A DNA stretch of 64,000 nt from Oscillospiraceae bacterium (lineage in GTDB: Bacteria > Bacillota > Clostridia > Oscillospirales > Oscillospiraceae), in assembly GCA_015068495.1 (NCBI GenBank), contig SVKL01000004.1, positions 1-64,000 of the forward strand, in the 5' to 3' direction. Below the pieces are notes generated by a model that saw only the letters and a program-made list of their open reading frames with translations, ran no database searches and was not told the DNA's origin. A program made the translations under genes and the position numbers. This document shows positions 15,103 through 23,576 of this stretch, piece after piece (the first letter of the stretch is position 1; each line of letters starts with the position of its first letter).

Positions 15103-16059
15103 TTATTCCTTTACCTCAAAAAAGCCCTGCAGGAAGTCCTTCATACTACCCTCGTAGCAGGCCTCTGCCAAGAATTCTGTACCTCTTTGGTCACCCCAGC
15201 TGTAGTAAATAATGGTTCTGCCCAAGAATTCGCACAGCTCCATATCGGAGTTATTGATATCCAGCGCCTCGTCAATCCGCTTCCGTTCCTCCGGTGTCAG
15301 GAAGGGAGATGCAATTTTCTTATCCTCTACCTCGTCATACATCAGCACCGGGTTGATGGGGCTGTACTCCCAATGGAGCAAATCCTTGGAACGGGCAAGG
15401 GAGTTACCGAAGCGATACTCGGGATAGCCCTCCAAATACCCCACATAGTAATGGGGGTCGCCTTCTACGGTGTAGATAGAGGGGCTGCCGCAATAGCGGT
15501 CCTTTTGGAACACATATTCAGAGGGAAGCTTTGTCCAGTTGGTCATATCCTTGGACTGGAAGAAACGGAAGGTGAAAGGATACGCACCTGCTTCCTCCAC
15601 CGGCGCGCTGATTTCCACCATCAGCGTATAGGTATCGCCCATTTTGGCAATGTTCATATTGTAGGTCTTCCAGCCGGGCAGGTCGATGGCGGCGTACTGC
15701 TCCCAGTTCACTAAATCGGTGGAACGGTAAAAGACCAGTCCGTCACTGCCCCAATGGGGCTTCGAGCCGGTGACCACATACATCATATCTCCCTCGGGAT
15801 AGGCAAAGCCGAAGCTGTGACCGTCCGCAAAGAAGGGGGTGGGGGTGTTGGTACGCACATCCATAAAGCGCAGGCAGGGTTTTTCCTCTAAATCGTGCCA
15901 GTTGCCTGCAAAGTTACATTCCGGGTCTACCAGCTCTCTGCGGCGAATGACCTCAAACCGGTACAGCCGATCGTGAAAAACCAGCGGCGTGGTTTCCACA
16001 ACGTGGGTTGCAATGGTGCCTAATTTACGAATCAACGGCTTTTTGGGGAATTTTCTCAT
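15103..16059 (-). CDS. glycoside hydrolase-like five-bladed beta-propeller protein (GH43/GH32/GH130-like fold)
   Basis: A 318-residue cytoplasmic protein without a signal peptide. Repeated propeller-blade motifs are visible, such as YRSTDLVNWE, FQSKDMTNWT and ARSKDLLHWE, each the SxDLxxW type found in five-bladed glycosidases and phosphorylases. That fits a GH43/GH32/GH130-like enzyme acting on imported oligosaccharides, but I cannot fix the catalytic triad or substrate by eye. The start ATG follows GGGAGGAAGG. It is monocistronic. Confidence 0.75.
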   Translation of the reverse strand: MRKFPKKPLIRKLGTIATHVVETTPLVFHDRLYRFEVIRRRELVDPECNFAGNWHDLEEKPCLRFMDVRTNTPTPFFADGHSFGFAYPEGDMMYVVTGSKPHWGSDGLVFYRSTDLVNWEQYAAIDLPGWKTYNMNIAKMGDTYTLMVEISAPVEEAGAYPFTFRFFQSKDMTNWTKLPSEYVFQKDRYCGSPSIYTVEGDPHYYVGYLEGYPEYRFGNSLARSKDLLHWEYSPINPVLMYDEVEDKKIASPFLTPEERKRIDEALDINNSDMELCEFLGRTIIYYSWGDQRGTEFLAEACYEGSMKDFLQGFFEVKE

Positions 16060-16230
16060 TTTTCCTTCCTCCCGTAATGACTGATATTGGCGTCAAGTTT
16101 TTTCTTGACTTCCTTCGCATTGTAGCATCAAACAACCCCCCTGTCAATAAACAATCCCCTTTTCAAAAACAATTTGCAAACAACCGCAAAATCTGCTATG
16201 ATACATCCATAAAGAGAAAGGAGCGCCTAT

Positions 16231-16704
16231 ATGCGAGAAAGCAAAAAAGTCAGCGAATCCTTCACTGAGCAGCAGTATCTCATCCGCCCCACCCACATCA
16301 ATCACTACGGCAGACTCTTCGGCGGGCAGCTGCTGAAGTGGATTGACGAGCTTGCCGGCATTGTAGCCATCCGCCACAGCGGCGAAACCGTCACCACCGC
16401 TGCCATCGACAATTTGCAGTTCAAAGCCCCAGCCTATGCCGGACAGATGATTGTTTTGCAGGGTTCGGTGACCTATGTGGGGCGTTCCTCTATGGAAATT
16501 CGCGTGGATACCTATGCGGAAGCTATGGACGGCACCCGGGAGATGATCAACCGCGCCTATGTGGAAATGGTTGCCATCAACTGCAAGGGGCAGCCTGTGG
16601 AAGTGCCGGATTTGCGCATTGAGTCGCCGGCCCAGCAGCAGGAATATGAGGCTGCCGCCAAGCGCAAGGCATTGCGAAAGCAAAGACGGCAAGAGGGTTT
16701 TTGA
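16231..16704 (+). CDS. acyl-CoA thioesterase (hotdog fold, YciA/BFIT type)
   Basis: A 157-residue hotdog-fold thioesterase that would hydrolyse acyl-CoA in the cytoplasm. The family hallmark is visible near residues 24-45 (NHYGRLFGGQLLKWID), with the catalytic aspartate in WIDE, followed by a second strand with the FKAP motif. The C-terminal tail is basic and helical. The start ATG follows AAAGGAG. The gene stands alone between its promoter region and a terminator. Confidence 0.88.
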   Translation: MRESKKVSESFTEQQYLIRPTHINHYGRLFGGQLLKWIDELAGIVAIRHSGETVTTAAIDNLQFKAPAYAGQMIVLQGSVTYVGRSSMEIRVDTYAEAMDGTREMINRAYVEMVAINCKGQPVEVPDLRIESPAQQQEYEAAAKRKALRKQRRQEGF

Positions 16705-16720
16705 TTGCCGGACAAATCAC

Positions 16721-16762
16721 AAAAAACAGCAAGGAGTTTGCCCTCCTTGCTGTATATTTTTT
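16721..16762 (+). terminator. intrinsic terminator after the thioesterase gene
   Basis: ACAGCAAGGAG and CTCCTTGCTGT form an 11-bp stem around a six-base loop, followed by ATATTTTTT. Confidence 0.9.
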
Positions 16763-16811
16763 GCGGTCTTGGCAAACACTACCTGCGAACACAAATACAG
16801 GAGGTTTTTCC

Positions 16812-18035
16812 ATGAAACGAGTTCGTATTATCAGCCTTGTTTTGGCCGCATTGTGTCTGCTGGGGTTGAACATCGGCGCTTTTGCAGCCCAAGTGGACTG
16901 TGACACCGTGTACTGCTTCTCCGACGAGGATTTTTCTCAGCAGGCAGACGAAGCGGTGGCCGGCATCTGCGTTACCGGCTTGCCCGAGCCTGCTGCCGGC
17001 ACTGTTTTGCTGGGCAACCGGGTGATTCGCTCCGGCGACATTCTCACCGCTCAGCAGCTGAGCAAGCTGACCTTTCATCCCCTGCGCACCCAACAGGACA
17101 CCCAAGCTGTAATCCGCTATCTGCCCATCTATGAAAATCGGGTGGAGCAAACCGTCGCAATGACCATTGGCATCCGCGGCAAAGAGGACAAAATCCCCGT
17201 TGCGGAGGATTTTGCAATCGAAACCTATAAAAATCTCCCCGTGGACGGTGCCTTGAAGGCCTCTGACCCTGAACAGCAAAGCCTTACCTTTACGGTAGTG
17301 CGCAAGCCGAAACGCGGGGCTGTAGAATTAAAGGAAGACGGCACATTCATCTACACCCCGAAGAAAAACAAAGTGGGCATAGACTCCTTCACCTACACCG
17401 CCACTGACCCTGCGGGAAATGTTTCCCGCACAGCCACGGTCACTGTGCAGATTCTCAAGCCCACCGACGCCCGGCAGTATACGGACACCGTGGGGCTTCC
17501 CTGCCGGTTTGAGGCAGAATGGATGCGAAACACCGGTCTGTTTGTGGGCGAGCAGGTAGGAGGCAACGCCTGTTTCTATCCCGACAAGACCGTCAGCCGG
17601 GAGGAGTTCCTTGCTATGGCTGTAAAGGTTTTGGACATTCCCTTGCAGAATGAAGAAAACACGCAGCTGCCGGTCTCCACACCCCAGTGGCTGAAGCCCT
17701 ATATGACGGCTGCCCAACGCAGCGGTCTGCTGGCAAACCTTAAGGATGTAAGCGCAATGAGCGACCCCATCACCGGCGCAGAAGCCGCGGTTATGCTGCA
17801 AAACGCCTTGGATTTGACCGTCAGCAGCGAGCTTTTGGGCGCAGAACAAACCTCTGCTCAGCAGGAGGAGGTTCCCTCTTGGGCAACGGCAAGTCTTGCG
17901 GTAATGGCGGAAAACGGCGTGCTGCTGGATGCCAATGCGCCGCTGACCCGCGCCGATGTGGCAGAAGTGCTCTATCAGGTGAGCCTGCTGGCGCCCGAAG
18001 CCCCCGGTATGGCCGTCTTTAGAATTCAGCAGTAA
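16812..18035 (+). CDS. exported protein with cadherin-like/Ig domain and degenerate SLH repeats
   Basis: A 407-residue secreted protein. A signal peptide (basic start, hydrophobic core, cleavage near AFA-AQ at residue 25) is followed by a domain of unknown type, then an Ig/cadherin-like domain at about 120-215 (motifs DGTFIYTPKK and DSFTYTATD) and a C-terminal part resembling S-layer homology repeats (FYPDKTVSREEFLAM, then LTRADVAEVLYQ). It probably binds cell-wall polymer and displays an adhesive domain. The start follows AGGAGG. Substrate and partner are unknown. Confidence 0.75.
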   Translation: MKRVRIISLVLAALCLLGLNIGAFAAQVDCDTVYCFSDEDFSQQADEAVAGICVTGLPEPAAGTVLLGNRVIRSGDILTAQQLSKLTFHPLRTQQDTQAVIRYLPIYENRVEQTVAMTIGIRGKEDKIPVAEDFAIETYKNLPVDGALKASDPEQQSLTFTVVRKPKRGAVELKEDGTFIYTPKKNKVGIDSFTYTATDPAGNVSRTATVTVQILKPTDARQYTDTVGLPCRFEAEWMRNTGLFVGEQVGGNACFYPDKTVSREEFLAMAVKVLDIPLQNEENTQLPVSTPQWLKPYMTAAQRSGLLANLKDVSAMSDPITGAEAAVMLQNALDLTVSSELLGAEQTSAQQEEVPSWATASLAVMAENGVLLDANAPLTRADVAEVLYQVSLLAPEAPGMAVFRIQQ

Positions 18036-18045
18036 TTTTCACAAG

Positions 18046-18078
18046 AAAAGCAGGAGGGTGTCCCCCTCCTGCTTTTTT
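18046..18078. terminator. bidirectional intrinsic terminator
   Basis: AAAAGCAGGAGGG and CCCTCCTGCTTTTTT form a strong stem between convergent genes. Its right edge overlaps the stop codon of the minus-strand MFS gene. Confidence 0.92.
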
Positions 18079-19369
18079 ACACTGCTATTTTTGTTTTGGC
18101 TTTATTCAGCTTATCTGCATAGCAGAACAGCACAAAGCCAATCACAAACATCACCGCAATCGAGCCAACCGCCACGCCTGTGTTGGCAATGGGCAGCCCC
18201 ATAATCGCAAATTCCATACCCTCTGTCAGCTGGCTGACCACCGCAACCAAGGTTGTGCCCACAAAGGAAGCGCCCTTGCCGCAAATATCCATCAGCCCAA
18301 AGTACTCGCCGCTTTGCTCGGCAGGAATCATTTTGCCTAGGTAAGACCGGCTCAGCGCCTGTATGCCCCCTTGGAACATACCCACCAAAACCGCAAGCAC
18401 CCAGAACTGCCACTGCTGCGCCAGAAATACCGCAAACAGCGCAATACCTGTATAGCAGAGGATGCAGATTTTAATAAGCAGGCCCGTATCGAACTTTGCA
18501 GAGAAGCGTCCAAAAATAATAGAGCAAGGGAATGCTACAATTTGGGTCACCAGCAGCGCAATCAGTAGTCCTGTGGTGTCCAGGCCCAAGGATTTTCCGT
18601 AGGCGGTTGCCATATCGATGATGGTGTACACGCCGTCAATAAAGAAGAAAAATGCCAGCAAGTACATAAAAATATGCTTCTGCTTTCTTGCCTCCCGGAA
18701 GGTTTTTCCCAGCCGCCGGAAGGTGGCGGAAACCGGGTTGCCCACACCCTCCTGATAGGCGCTCTGTCGATACCTTTTGGTAAGGGGCAGGCTGCACACC
18801 AGCCACCACAGGGCTGTAATAATAAAGGATACAATCAGCGCCGTAATCTGGTCAATGCCAAAAATCGTATGTCCCAGCACCACCACTAAGCATACCACAA
18901 AGGGAATCACCGAGCCGATATAGCCCAGCGCATAGCCCAAGGTAGACACTCTGTCCATTTTATCATAGGTAGTAATTTCCGGCAGCATAGCATCGTAAAA
19001 CACGATACTGGCGTTATAGCCCACTCTGGCAATGACAAAAATCACCAAAAAGGACAGCCAGTTCCACGCCACACCCAGCATTGCGCAGCCTGCAACGCCC
19101 AGCAGCATACTCAGCACAAACATGGGTTTCTTAAACCCCCGCTGGTCTGCCAGCGTTCCGCATATCGGGCCCAGCACCGCAACCAGTATGGTTGCCACCG
19201 AGCCGGCATAGCCCCAGTAGGCCAAATAATCCGATTGGCTTAGTCCGCCCTTTTCTGCCAAATAGTCAAAATAGATGGGAAGCAAAGTGGATACCAGCAG
19301 GATAAATGCAGAATTTGCAATATCGTACAGAATCCAGCTTTTCTCCAGTTTCGTCAGCTGTAAACGCAT
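18077..19369 (-). CDS. MFS transporter, UMF1/Atg22-like family
   Basis: A 430-residue integral membrane protein with about twelve hydrophobic segments. The N-terminus (KSWILYDIANSAF) and the DAMLPE motif after the fourth helix are typical of the UMF1/Atg22-like major facilitator subfamily. The transported compound is unknown; related proteins have been linked to amino acid or sugar efflux. The ribosome binding site is weak (AGAGAG). The next gene upstream on the same strand ends at 19444 with its own terminator, so this gene probably has a separate promoter. Confidence 0.85.
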   Translation of the reverse strand: MRLQLTKLEKSWILYDIANSAFILLVSTLLPIYFDYLAEKGGLSQSDYLAYWGYAGSVATILVAVLGPICGTLADQRGFKKPMFVLSMLLGVAGCAMLGVAWNWLSFLVIFVIARVGYNASIVFYDAMLPEITTYDKMDRVSTLGYALGYIGSVIPFVVCLVVVLGHTIFGIDQITALIVSFIITALWWLVCSLPLTKRYRQSAYQEGVGNPVSATFRRLGKTFREARKQKHIFMYLLAFFFFIDGVYTIIDMATAYGKSLGLDTTGLLIALLVTQIVAFPCSIIFGRFSAKFDTGLLIKICILCYTGIALFAVFLAQQWQFWVLAVLVGMFQGGIQALSRSYLGKMIPAEQSGEYFGLMDICGKGASFVGTTLVAVVSQLTEGMEFAIMGLPIANTGVAVGSIAVMFVIGFVLFCYADKLNKAKTKIAV

Positions 19370-19410
19370 TTTTCTTTTCTCTCTCTTCTCTAAATTTTCT
19401 CTGTTTCAAA

Positions 19411-19437
19411 AATTCCCCGGCGGGAAACCGCCGGGGA
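19411..19437 (-). terminator. intrinsic terminator of the DUF3048 gene
   Basis: CCCCGGCGG, loop GAAA, CCGCCGGGG. On the minus strand it is followed by AATTTTT, a few bases after the DUF3048 stop codon. Confidence 0.8.
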
Positions 19438-19443
19438 TATGGA

Positions 19444-20532
19444 TTACTTGTAAGCGATGGGATTCTTGATGCCAACCAGCGCAATGTAGCTGGTGCCAAC
19501 ATCCAGGTTAAGGGGTGTGCCGTCTGCCAAGGTATAGATGTAGGGGCTGCGCAGGCTCTCTCTGCTCCACTTAATGGGAACGATTTGGCCGTTCATTGCC
19601 GCGTAGCCCTCACCGGAGCCGATGGTGTCATAGAACTTGTGCATTCCGTCGGAGTGGTACCACTGCTTGGTGTAAATCGCAATCACATTCTTGAAGGTCA
19701 CAGCCTCGCCGGTGTTGCCGTCGATATGCTCTGTGCCGTGCATATTCAAATTGTACCGACCGGTGGCAGCGTCGTATTTCAAGATTGTAGACTTTCCGCC
19801 CTTGAACTTAATGGTAATCTCTTCCGCCTTTTCGCCGCTCACGGTAGCGCCGTCTTTGAACTGCAGACCGTAGGTAGCTTCTGTGGGTGTGTTGTAGCCC
19901 TTTGCATCCACTACCTGCTGCAGCTTCTCGCCGGTGGTGAACAGCGTATGTTCATAAGCATAGCCGCTATTGATACGGTCTTGATCCCGGTAGAAATACT
20001 TGCCGTTGGAGCCTTGGTCAATATGCTCCCAATTGTCGATTTTGTCTGCGGTTGAGCCATAGCGACCTGCCAACGCCAATCCGGGGCTGCCGCCACAGTG
20101 CACCAAAGGCGCATCATAGGAAACAGCTACGCTGTTAAATGCCGTTCTGGCGCTGCGGACAGGGCCGATATCGTCCACCTTGGACAAATCGGAAAATACC
20201 GCCAAGCAGCGGGTAATGTCGCCTTCTACTTCAATTTCGTAAAAAATATCCGCATTGCTGATACCCTTTTGGGGCATTGCCTTCTTCAGGTTGTTGATCA
20301 TAACAGCCACAACCTGACCGCTCCACGGGCTTTCCAAGGGTGCGCCTGTCAAAGGATGGCGATACAGCACTTCCTTGGGCTTTGTCTCCACAGTAGTTGC
20401 CTGTGTGGGCTCTTCGGTGGTTTCCTGCGTGGTTACGGTAGGCTCAGCGACCGGTTTTTTCTTTTTGCAGCCACAGAGCGTAAGTCCCATCAGCAAACAG
20501 ATTGCCAAAAGCAACGCAAGTGTCCGTTTCAT
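19444..20532 (-). CDS. DUF3048 domain lipoprotein (YerB-like)
   Basis: A 362-residue lipoprotein. The signal sequence ends in the lipobox LCGC, followed by a KKKK stretch and a threonine/glutamate-rich linker to about residue 55. The rest is the two-part DUF3048 domain (motifs VVAVMINN, DDIGPVRSAR and HCGGSPG). Function is unknown; the protein is anchored outside the membrane. I place the start at MKRTLAL, because the ATG three codons upstream sits directly on the AAGGAAGG site with no spacing. Confidence 0.88.
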   Translation of the reverse strand: MKRTLALLLAICLLMGLTLCGCKKKKPVAEPTVTTQETTEEPTQATTVETKPKEVLYRHPLTGAPLESPWSGQVVAVMINNLKKAMPQKGISNADIFYEIEVEGDITRCLAVFSDLSKVDDIGPVRSARTAFNSVAVSYDAPLVHCGGSPGLALAGRYGSTADKIDNWEHIDQGSNGKYFYRDQDRINSGYAYEHTLFTTGEKLQQVVDAKGYNTPTEATYGLQFKDGATVSGEKAEEITIKFKGGKSTILKYDAATGRYNLNMHGTEHIDGNTGEAVTFKNVIAIYTKQWYHSDGMHKFYDTIGSGEGYAAMNGQIVPIKWSRESLRSPYIYTLADGTPLNLDVGTSYIALVGIKNPIAYK

Positions 20533-20839
20533 AATCGTCATCCTTCCTTTATCTCATAGGGATGAAAGCATTATAACAGACGGGGGCAGAAAATGCAAGA
20601 CGGATATCATTGCCAATGGGTATTTTTCTCGCGTACTACAGCAGCGCTCGGCTCGCTCCCCCTGCCACAGGCAGCGGTCGGCTCGCTCCCCTGTTGCGGT
20701 GCCCGACGAATGTCCTCGGCTTTCAAAAGCCTTCGTCCCTCGTCGACCGCGGCCACTCGCTCGGGTCGCTCCTCCCGCCACCGGCGGCGCTCCCCTCGCT
20801 CCCCAGATTCTCACCTGCGGTTCGATTCCGCGGCATAGC
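20533..20839. other. gene-free GC-rich region next to tRNA-Leu, with a T-arm-like fragment
   Basis: No credible coding sequence is seen. The left edge holds the leader of the DUF3048 gene. The middle is GC-rich direct repeats. At 20816-20832 the plus strand reads TGCGG-TTCGATT-CCGCG, which folds as a tRNA T-arm with a standard seven-base loop, but no matching acceptor or anticodon arm is present upstream, so it looks like a tRNA fragment rather than a gene. Confidence 0.45.
20640..20692. repeat. two direct copies of a 21-bp GC-rich sequence
   Basis: GCAGCGCTCGGCTCGCTCCC at 20641 and GCAGCGGTCGGCTCGCTCCC at 20671 are copies with a 30-base period, each continuing with one further matching C. 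Related CTCGCT stretches continue to 20800. The block lies between the DUF3048 promoter and tRNA-Leu and encodes nothing recognisable. Confidence 0.6.
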
Positions 20840-20876
20840 AAAAACCGGGATGCCCCGCTGGGGTATCCCGGTTTTT
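20840..20876 (-). terminator. intrinsic terminator of tRNA-Leu
   Basis: AAAAACCGGGAT and ATCCCGGTTTTT with inner CCCC/GGGG pairing form a long hairpin immediately after the encoded CCA end of the tRNA on the minus strand. Confidence 0.88.
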
Positions 20877-20963
20877 GGTGCCGCTGACCGGAATCGAACC
20901 GGTACGGATGTTTAGTCCGAGGGATTTTAAGTCCCTTGTGTCTACCTATTCCACCACAGCGGC
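20876..20963 (-). tRNA. tRNA-Leu (anticodon TAA)
   Basis: A complete class II tRNA of 88 bases including an encoded CCA. The acceptor stem GCCGCTG pairs with CAGCGGC, the discriminator is A, the anticodon loop reads CTTAAAA giving TAA, the variable arm is long, and the T-loop is TTCGATT. It reads UUA, and UUG by wobble. It is followed by a strong terminator and preceded upstream by a partial copy of its own 5' half. Confidence 0.97.
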
Positions 20964-20992
20964 GTATATTCTTTTCGTTGCTCTTAATCAGG

Positions 20993-21138
20993 TTGTGTCT
21001 ACCTATTCCCCCGTTTGGGGTACCCGATATCTTCCTTGCCGACAAGCGGCTGCGTCAGCTATCGACCCCGGCACACGCTTATGCTCTGCTTTATCTGCCA
21101 CCGGTAGCGCAGAGCAACGCGGCCACAGCGGCATATAT
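20993..21138 (-). repeat. partial duplicate of the tRNA-Leu 5' half, split by about 113 bases
   Basis: Seventeen bases at 20993-21009 are identical to 20936-20952 (D-arm side of the tRNA), and 21123-21138 match the tRNA 5' end and its flank (20954-20969) with one mismatch. The two pieces are contiguous apart from one base in the intact tRNA but are separated by unrelated GC-rich sequence here. The anticodon and 3' parts are absent. The insert carries a GCTCTGC/GCAGAGC inverted repeat. Confidence 0.75.
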
Positions 21139-21298
21139 TTAGCTTTGATATAGTAGCACATTTTTACCTGCCCGTCAAGAACCGGTTTTGCCGCATTTTT
21201 TTGAAAAACCGGTTGTAATTTTCCCAAAAATGATGTAAAATAGTATGACAAATAAAATGTGATAGTATGTGCATATAGATATAGGAGGATTTTCTTTT

Positions 21299-22860
21299 AT
21301 GAAAAACCCATTGTTTTAGTGATTATGGACGGTGTCGGCAAGGGTGACGGCGGCAGCGGCGATGCCGTTGTGGTTGCCAAGACCCCCACGCTGGATAAGC
21401 TGCTGGCCACCTGTCCCCATACATACCTGAAAGCCCACGGCACTGCCGTGGGACTCCCCTCCGATGAGGATATGGGCAACTCCGAGGTTGGCCACAATGC
21501 CCTCGGCTGCGGTCAGGTATATTCTCAGGGCGCCAAGCTGGTTGGCGAGTCCATCGAAAACGGAGCACTGTTTGCATCCGCCACTTGGACAGATTTGGTG
21601 GAGAACGCAAAGCAGAACAAGGCGATGCACTTTATGGGCCTGCTGTCCGACGGCAACGTCCACTCCAACATCCATCACCTGATTGCCCTTTTGAAGGCTG
21701 CCCACTCTGCCGGTGTGAAGAAGGCTTACTGCCACATTCTGCTGGACGGCCGTGATGTTCCCGCCACCTCCGCGCTGGAGTATGTGGAGATGCTGGAAAA
21801 CGTTCTGGCGGAGCTGAACACCGAGGGCTGCGACTACGCCATCGCCTCCGGCGGCGGCCGTATGCAGGTGACTATGGACCGGTACGAGGCCAACTGGGCA
21901 ATGGTGGAAAACGGCTGGAGAACCCACGTACAGGGCATTGGCCGTCAGTTCGCCTCTGCCAAGGAAGCCATTGAAACCTATCGCGCAGAGACCGGCGTGA
22001 TCGATCAGGATTTGCCCGCTTTCGTGATTGCAAGAGACGGCGCGCCTGTTGCCAAAATTGCCAACGGCGACTCTGTTGTTTTGTTCAACTTCCGCGGCGA
22101 CCGTGCGCAGGAGATTTCCCTTGCCTTCGACCGCAAGGACTTTGACAAGTTTGACCGGGGCGACTACACCGGCGTGAAGTTTGCCGGTATGCTCCAGTAT
22201 GACGGCGACCTGAACATCCCCGAAAACTATCTGGTGCAGCCTCCTGTGATTCAGAACACCCTCACTGAGGTGATGGTGGCTGCCGGCATCAATGAATTTG
22301 CCTGCTCCGAGACCCAAAAATACGGTCACGTCACCTACTTCTGGAACGGCAACCGCTCCGGCAAGGTGTCCGAGGAGCTGGAGACCTATGTGGAAATCCC
22401 CTCCGATGTGATTCCCTTTGAGCAGGCGCCTGCTATGAAATCTAAGGAAATCACCGAGAAAATGGTGGAGGCAATGGAGAGCAAGCAGTTCCAATTCCTC
22501 CGCTGCAACTACCCCAACGGCGATATGGTTGGCCACACCGGCGTGATGGATGCTGTTGTATACGCTATGGAGTGTGTGGACAGCGGCCTGAAGGCGATTT
22601 TGGAGGCAGCCGACAAGTACGGCTACACCGTTCTCATCACCGCCGACCACGGCAATGCCGACCAGATGACCGAAACCAAGAAGGGCAAAACTTCCGTGCG
22701 TACTGCCCACAGCTTAAATCCCGTTCCCTTTATTATCTACGATAAGGACAACAATTGGACTGTAAAGGAAGGCTCCTTCGGTCTTGCCAATGTAGCGCCC
22801 ACCGTTGTGAAGATGATGGGGCTCACTGCTCCCGATTGCTGGGAAGACAGCATGGTGTAA
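21299..22860 (+). CDS. gpmI: 2,3-bisphosphoglycerate-independent phosphoglycerate mutase, start codon out of frame
   Basis: Interconverts 3- and 2-phosphoglycerate in glycolysis using two metal ions. The reading frame from 21301 to 22860 gives a full alkaline-phosphatase-type mutase: metal-binding MDGVGKGDGG at the N-terminus, phosphoserine motif DMGNSEVGHN, and C-terminal metal site TADHGN. The AGGAGG site points to ATG at 21299, but that frame (Met-Lys-Asn-Pro-Leu-Phe) stops at once. The enzyme frame is -1 relative to it. A run of five A (21302-21306) with one extra A would restore Met-Lys-Lys-Pro-Ile-Val. The only upstream in-frame start is a GTG at 21259 without a ribosome site. This is an assembly error, a recent lesion or recoding. 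Confidence 0.85.
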
Positions 22861-22928
22861 GCAGTTTGTAATTTCGCAAGCAATCCGATGAATATCGGCA
22901 ACTTTTTCAGGCTTAGGAGGTACTGATT

Positions 22929-23282
22929 ATGACTCGACAAAATACCGAAAACGGTTCTGTAAATGTCAGCGCCAATGTTTATACAGACATTGCCGGCACC
23001 GCCGCCATCAACTGTATGAGTGTTAAGGGTATGGTGGCACGTTCTGTCTCCGACGGTGTGTATCACCTGCTGCGGAAAGAATCTATGGGCAAGGGCGTGA
23101 AGGTGGAGTTCCACGATGACAACACCATCTCCATTGACCTGCACATTATGGTAGGCGACGGTGTGAATCTGAATGCCGTAGGCAAAGCTATCATTGACGA
23201 AGTGCGTTATATGGTTCAAAGCTGCACCGGCACCGAAGTCCGCGCCGTGAATGTATATATAGATTCCATTACCATTGGATAA
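22929..23282 (+). CDS. Asp23/Gls24 family envelope stress protein
   Basis: A 117-residue alkaline-shock/Gls24 protein with the family's alternating motifs (VKGMVARSVSDGV, then a VEFHDDNTISIDLHI strand region). Such proteins are abundant cytoplasmic or membrane-associated envelope stress factors of unknown mechanism. In Firmicutes this gene precedes the fatty acid kinase gene (the yloU-yloV order), as here. The start follows AGGAGGT. A structured 280-base element separates it from fakA. Confidence 0.92.
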   Translation: MTRQNTENGSVNVSANVYTDIAGTAAINCMSVKGMVARSVSDGVYHLLRKESMGKGVKVEFHDDNTISIDLHIMVGDGVNLNAVGKAIIDEVRYMVQSCTGTEVRAVNVYIDSITIG

Positions 23283-23284
23283 AC

Positions 23285-23562
23285 AAGCAGAGGGGCGCGG
23301 ATCCCCACTAGGTTTTGTGTGGCTTCTTGCCGCCAACACTTCACAAAATCCCTTGAAAATACCAGCAGGTATTCCCTTCGGGATTTTGCTTGTTTTGACA
23401 GCAAACAGCCGACACAAAACTGCTCTGCACCCCTCAGCCCGAAATTTCTTTGGGATTTTTGGTGCAGAAGACGCAGCCTTGCTGACGCAAGGCAAGGATG
23501 ATAAGGCAAAAATCATAGAAAGAACTGCTGAGGGGCTAGTGGTGTTCCGCTCCCCTCTGCTT
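23285..23562. repeat. 278-bp element with 27-bp terminal inverted repeats between gls24 and fakA
   Basis: The left end (23285-23311) and right end (23536-23562) are inverted repeats matching at 24 of 27 positions, both starting AAGCAGAGGGG at the outside. Inside are a nested stem AAAATCCC/GGGATTTT (23345-23387) with an inner ATACC/GGTAT hairpin, a CCCCTCAGC/GCTGAGGGG pair (23430 and 23527) and a GCCTTG/CAAGGC hairpin. There is no coding sequence. The right end abuts the fakA ribosome binding site. It could be a non-autonomous mobile element (MITE) or a structured intercistronic RNA. Confidence 0.7.
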
Positions 23563-23576
23563 AGGAGGTACTACCA

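Noticed and set aside
20816-20832. A second complete tRNA gene on the plus strand
   Set aside because: Only a T-arm-like segment is present; no matching acceptor, D or anticodon arm lies upstream.
20876-20963. Integrated element at tRNA-Leu
   Set aside because: No integrase gene is nearby, and the duplicated part is the 5' half of the tRNA rather than the 3' end that tyrosine integrases usually duplicate.
20554-21045. 163-codon minus-strand frame covering the tRNA-Leu locus
   Set aside because: It translates the tRNA and its partial copy, and the remainder is GC-rich repeat.
21299-21310. Programmed -1 frameshift at gpmI
   Set aside because: The sequence G-AAA-AAC does not form a full X-XXY-YYZ slippery heptamer and no stimulatory hairpin is evident; a lost A in the homopolymer is simpler. 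The oddity itself is kept as a finding.
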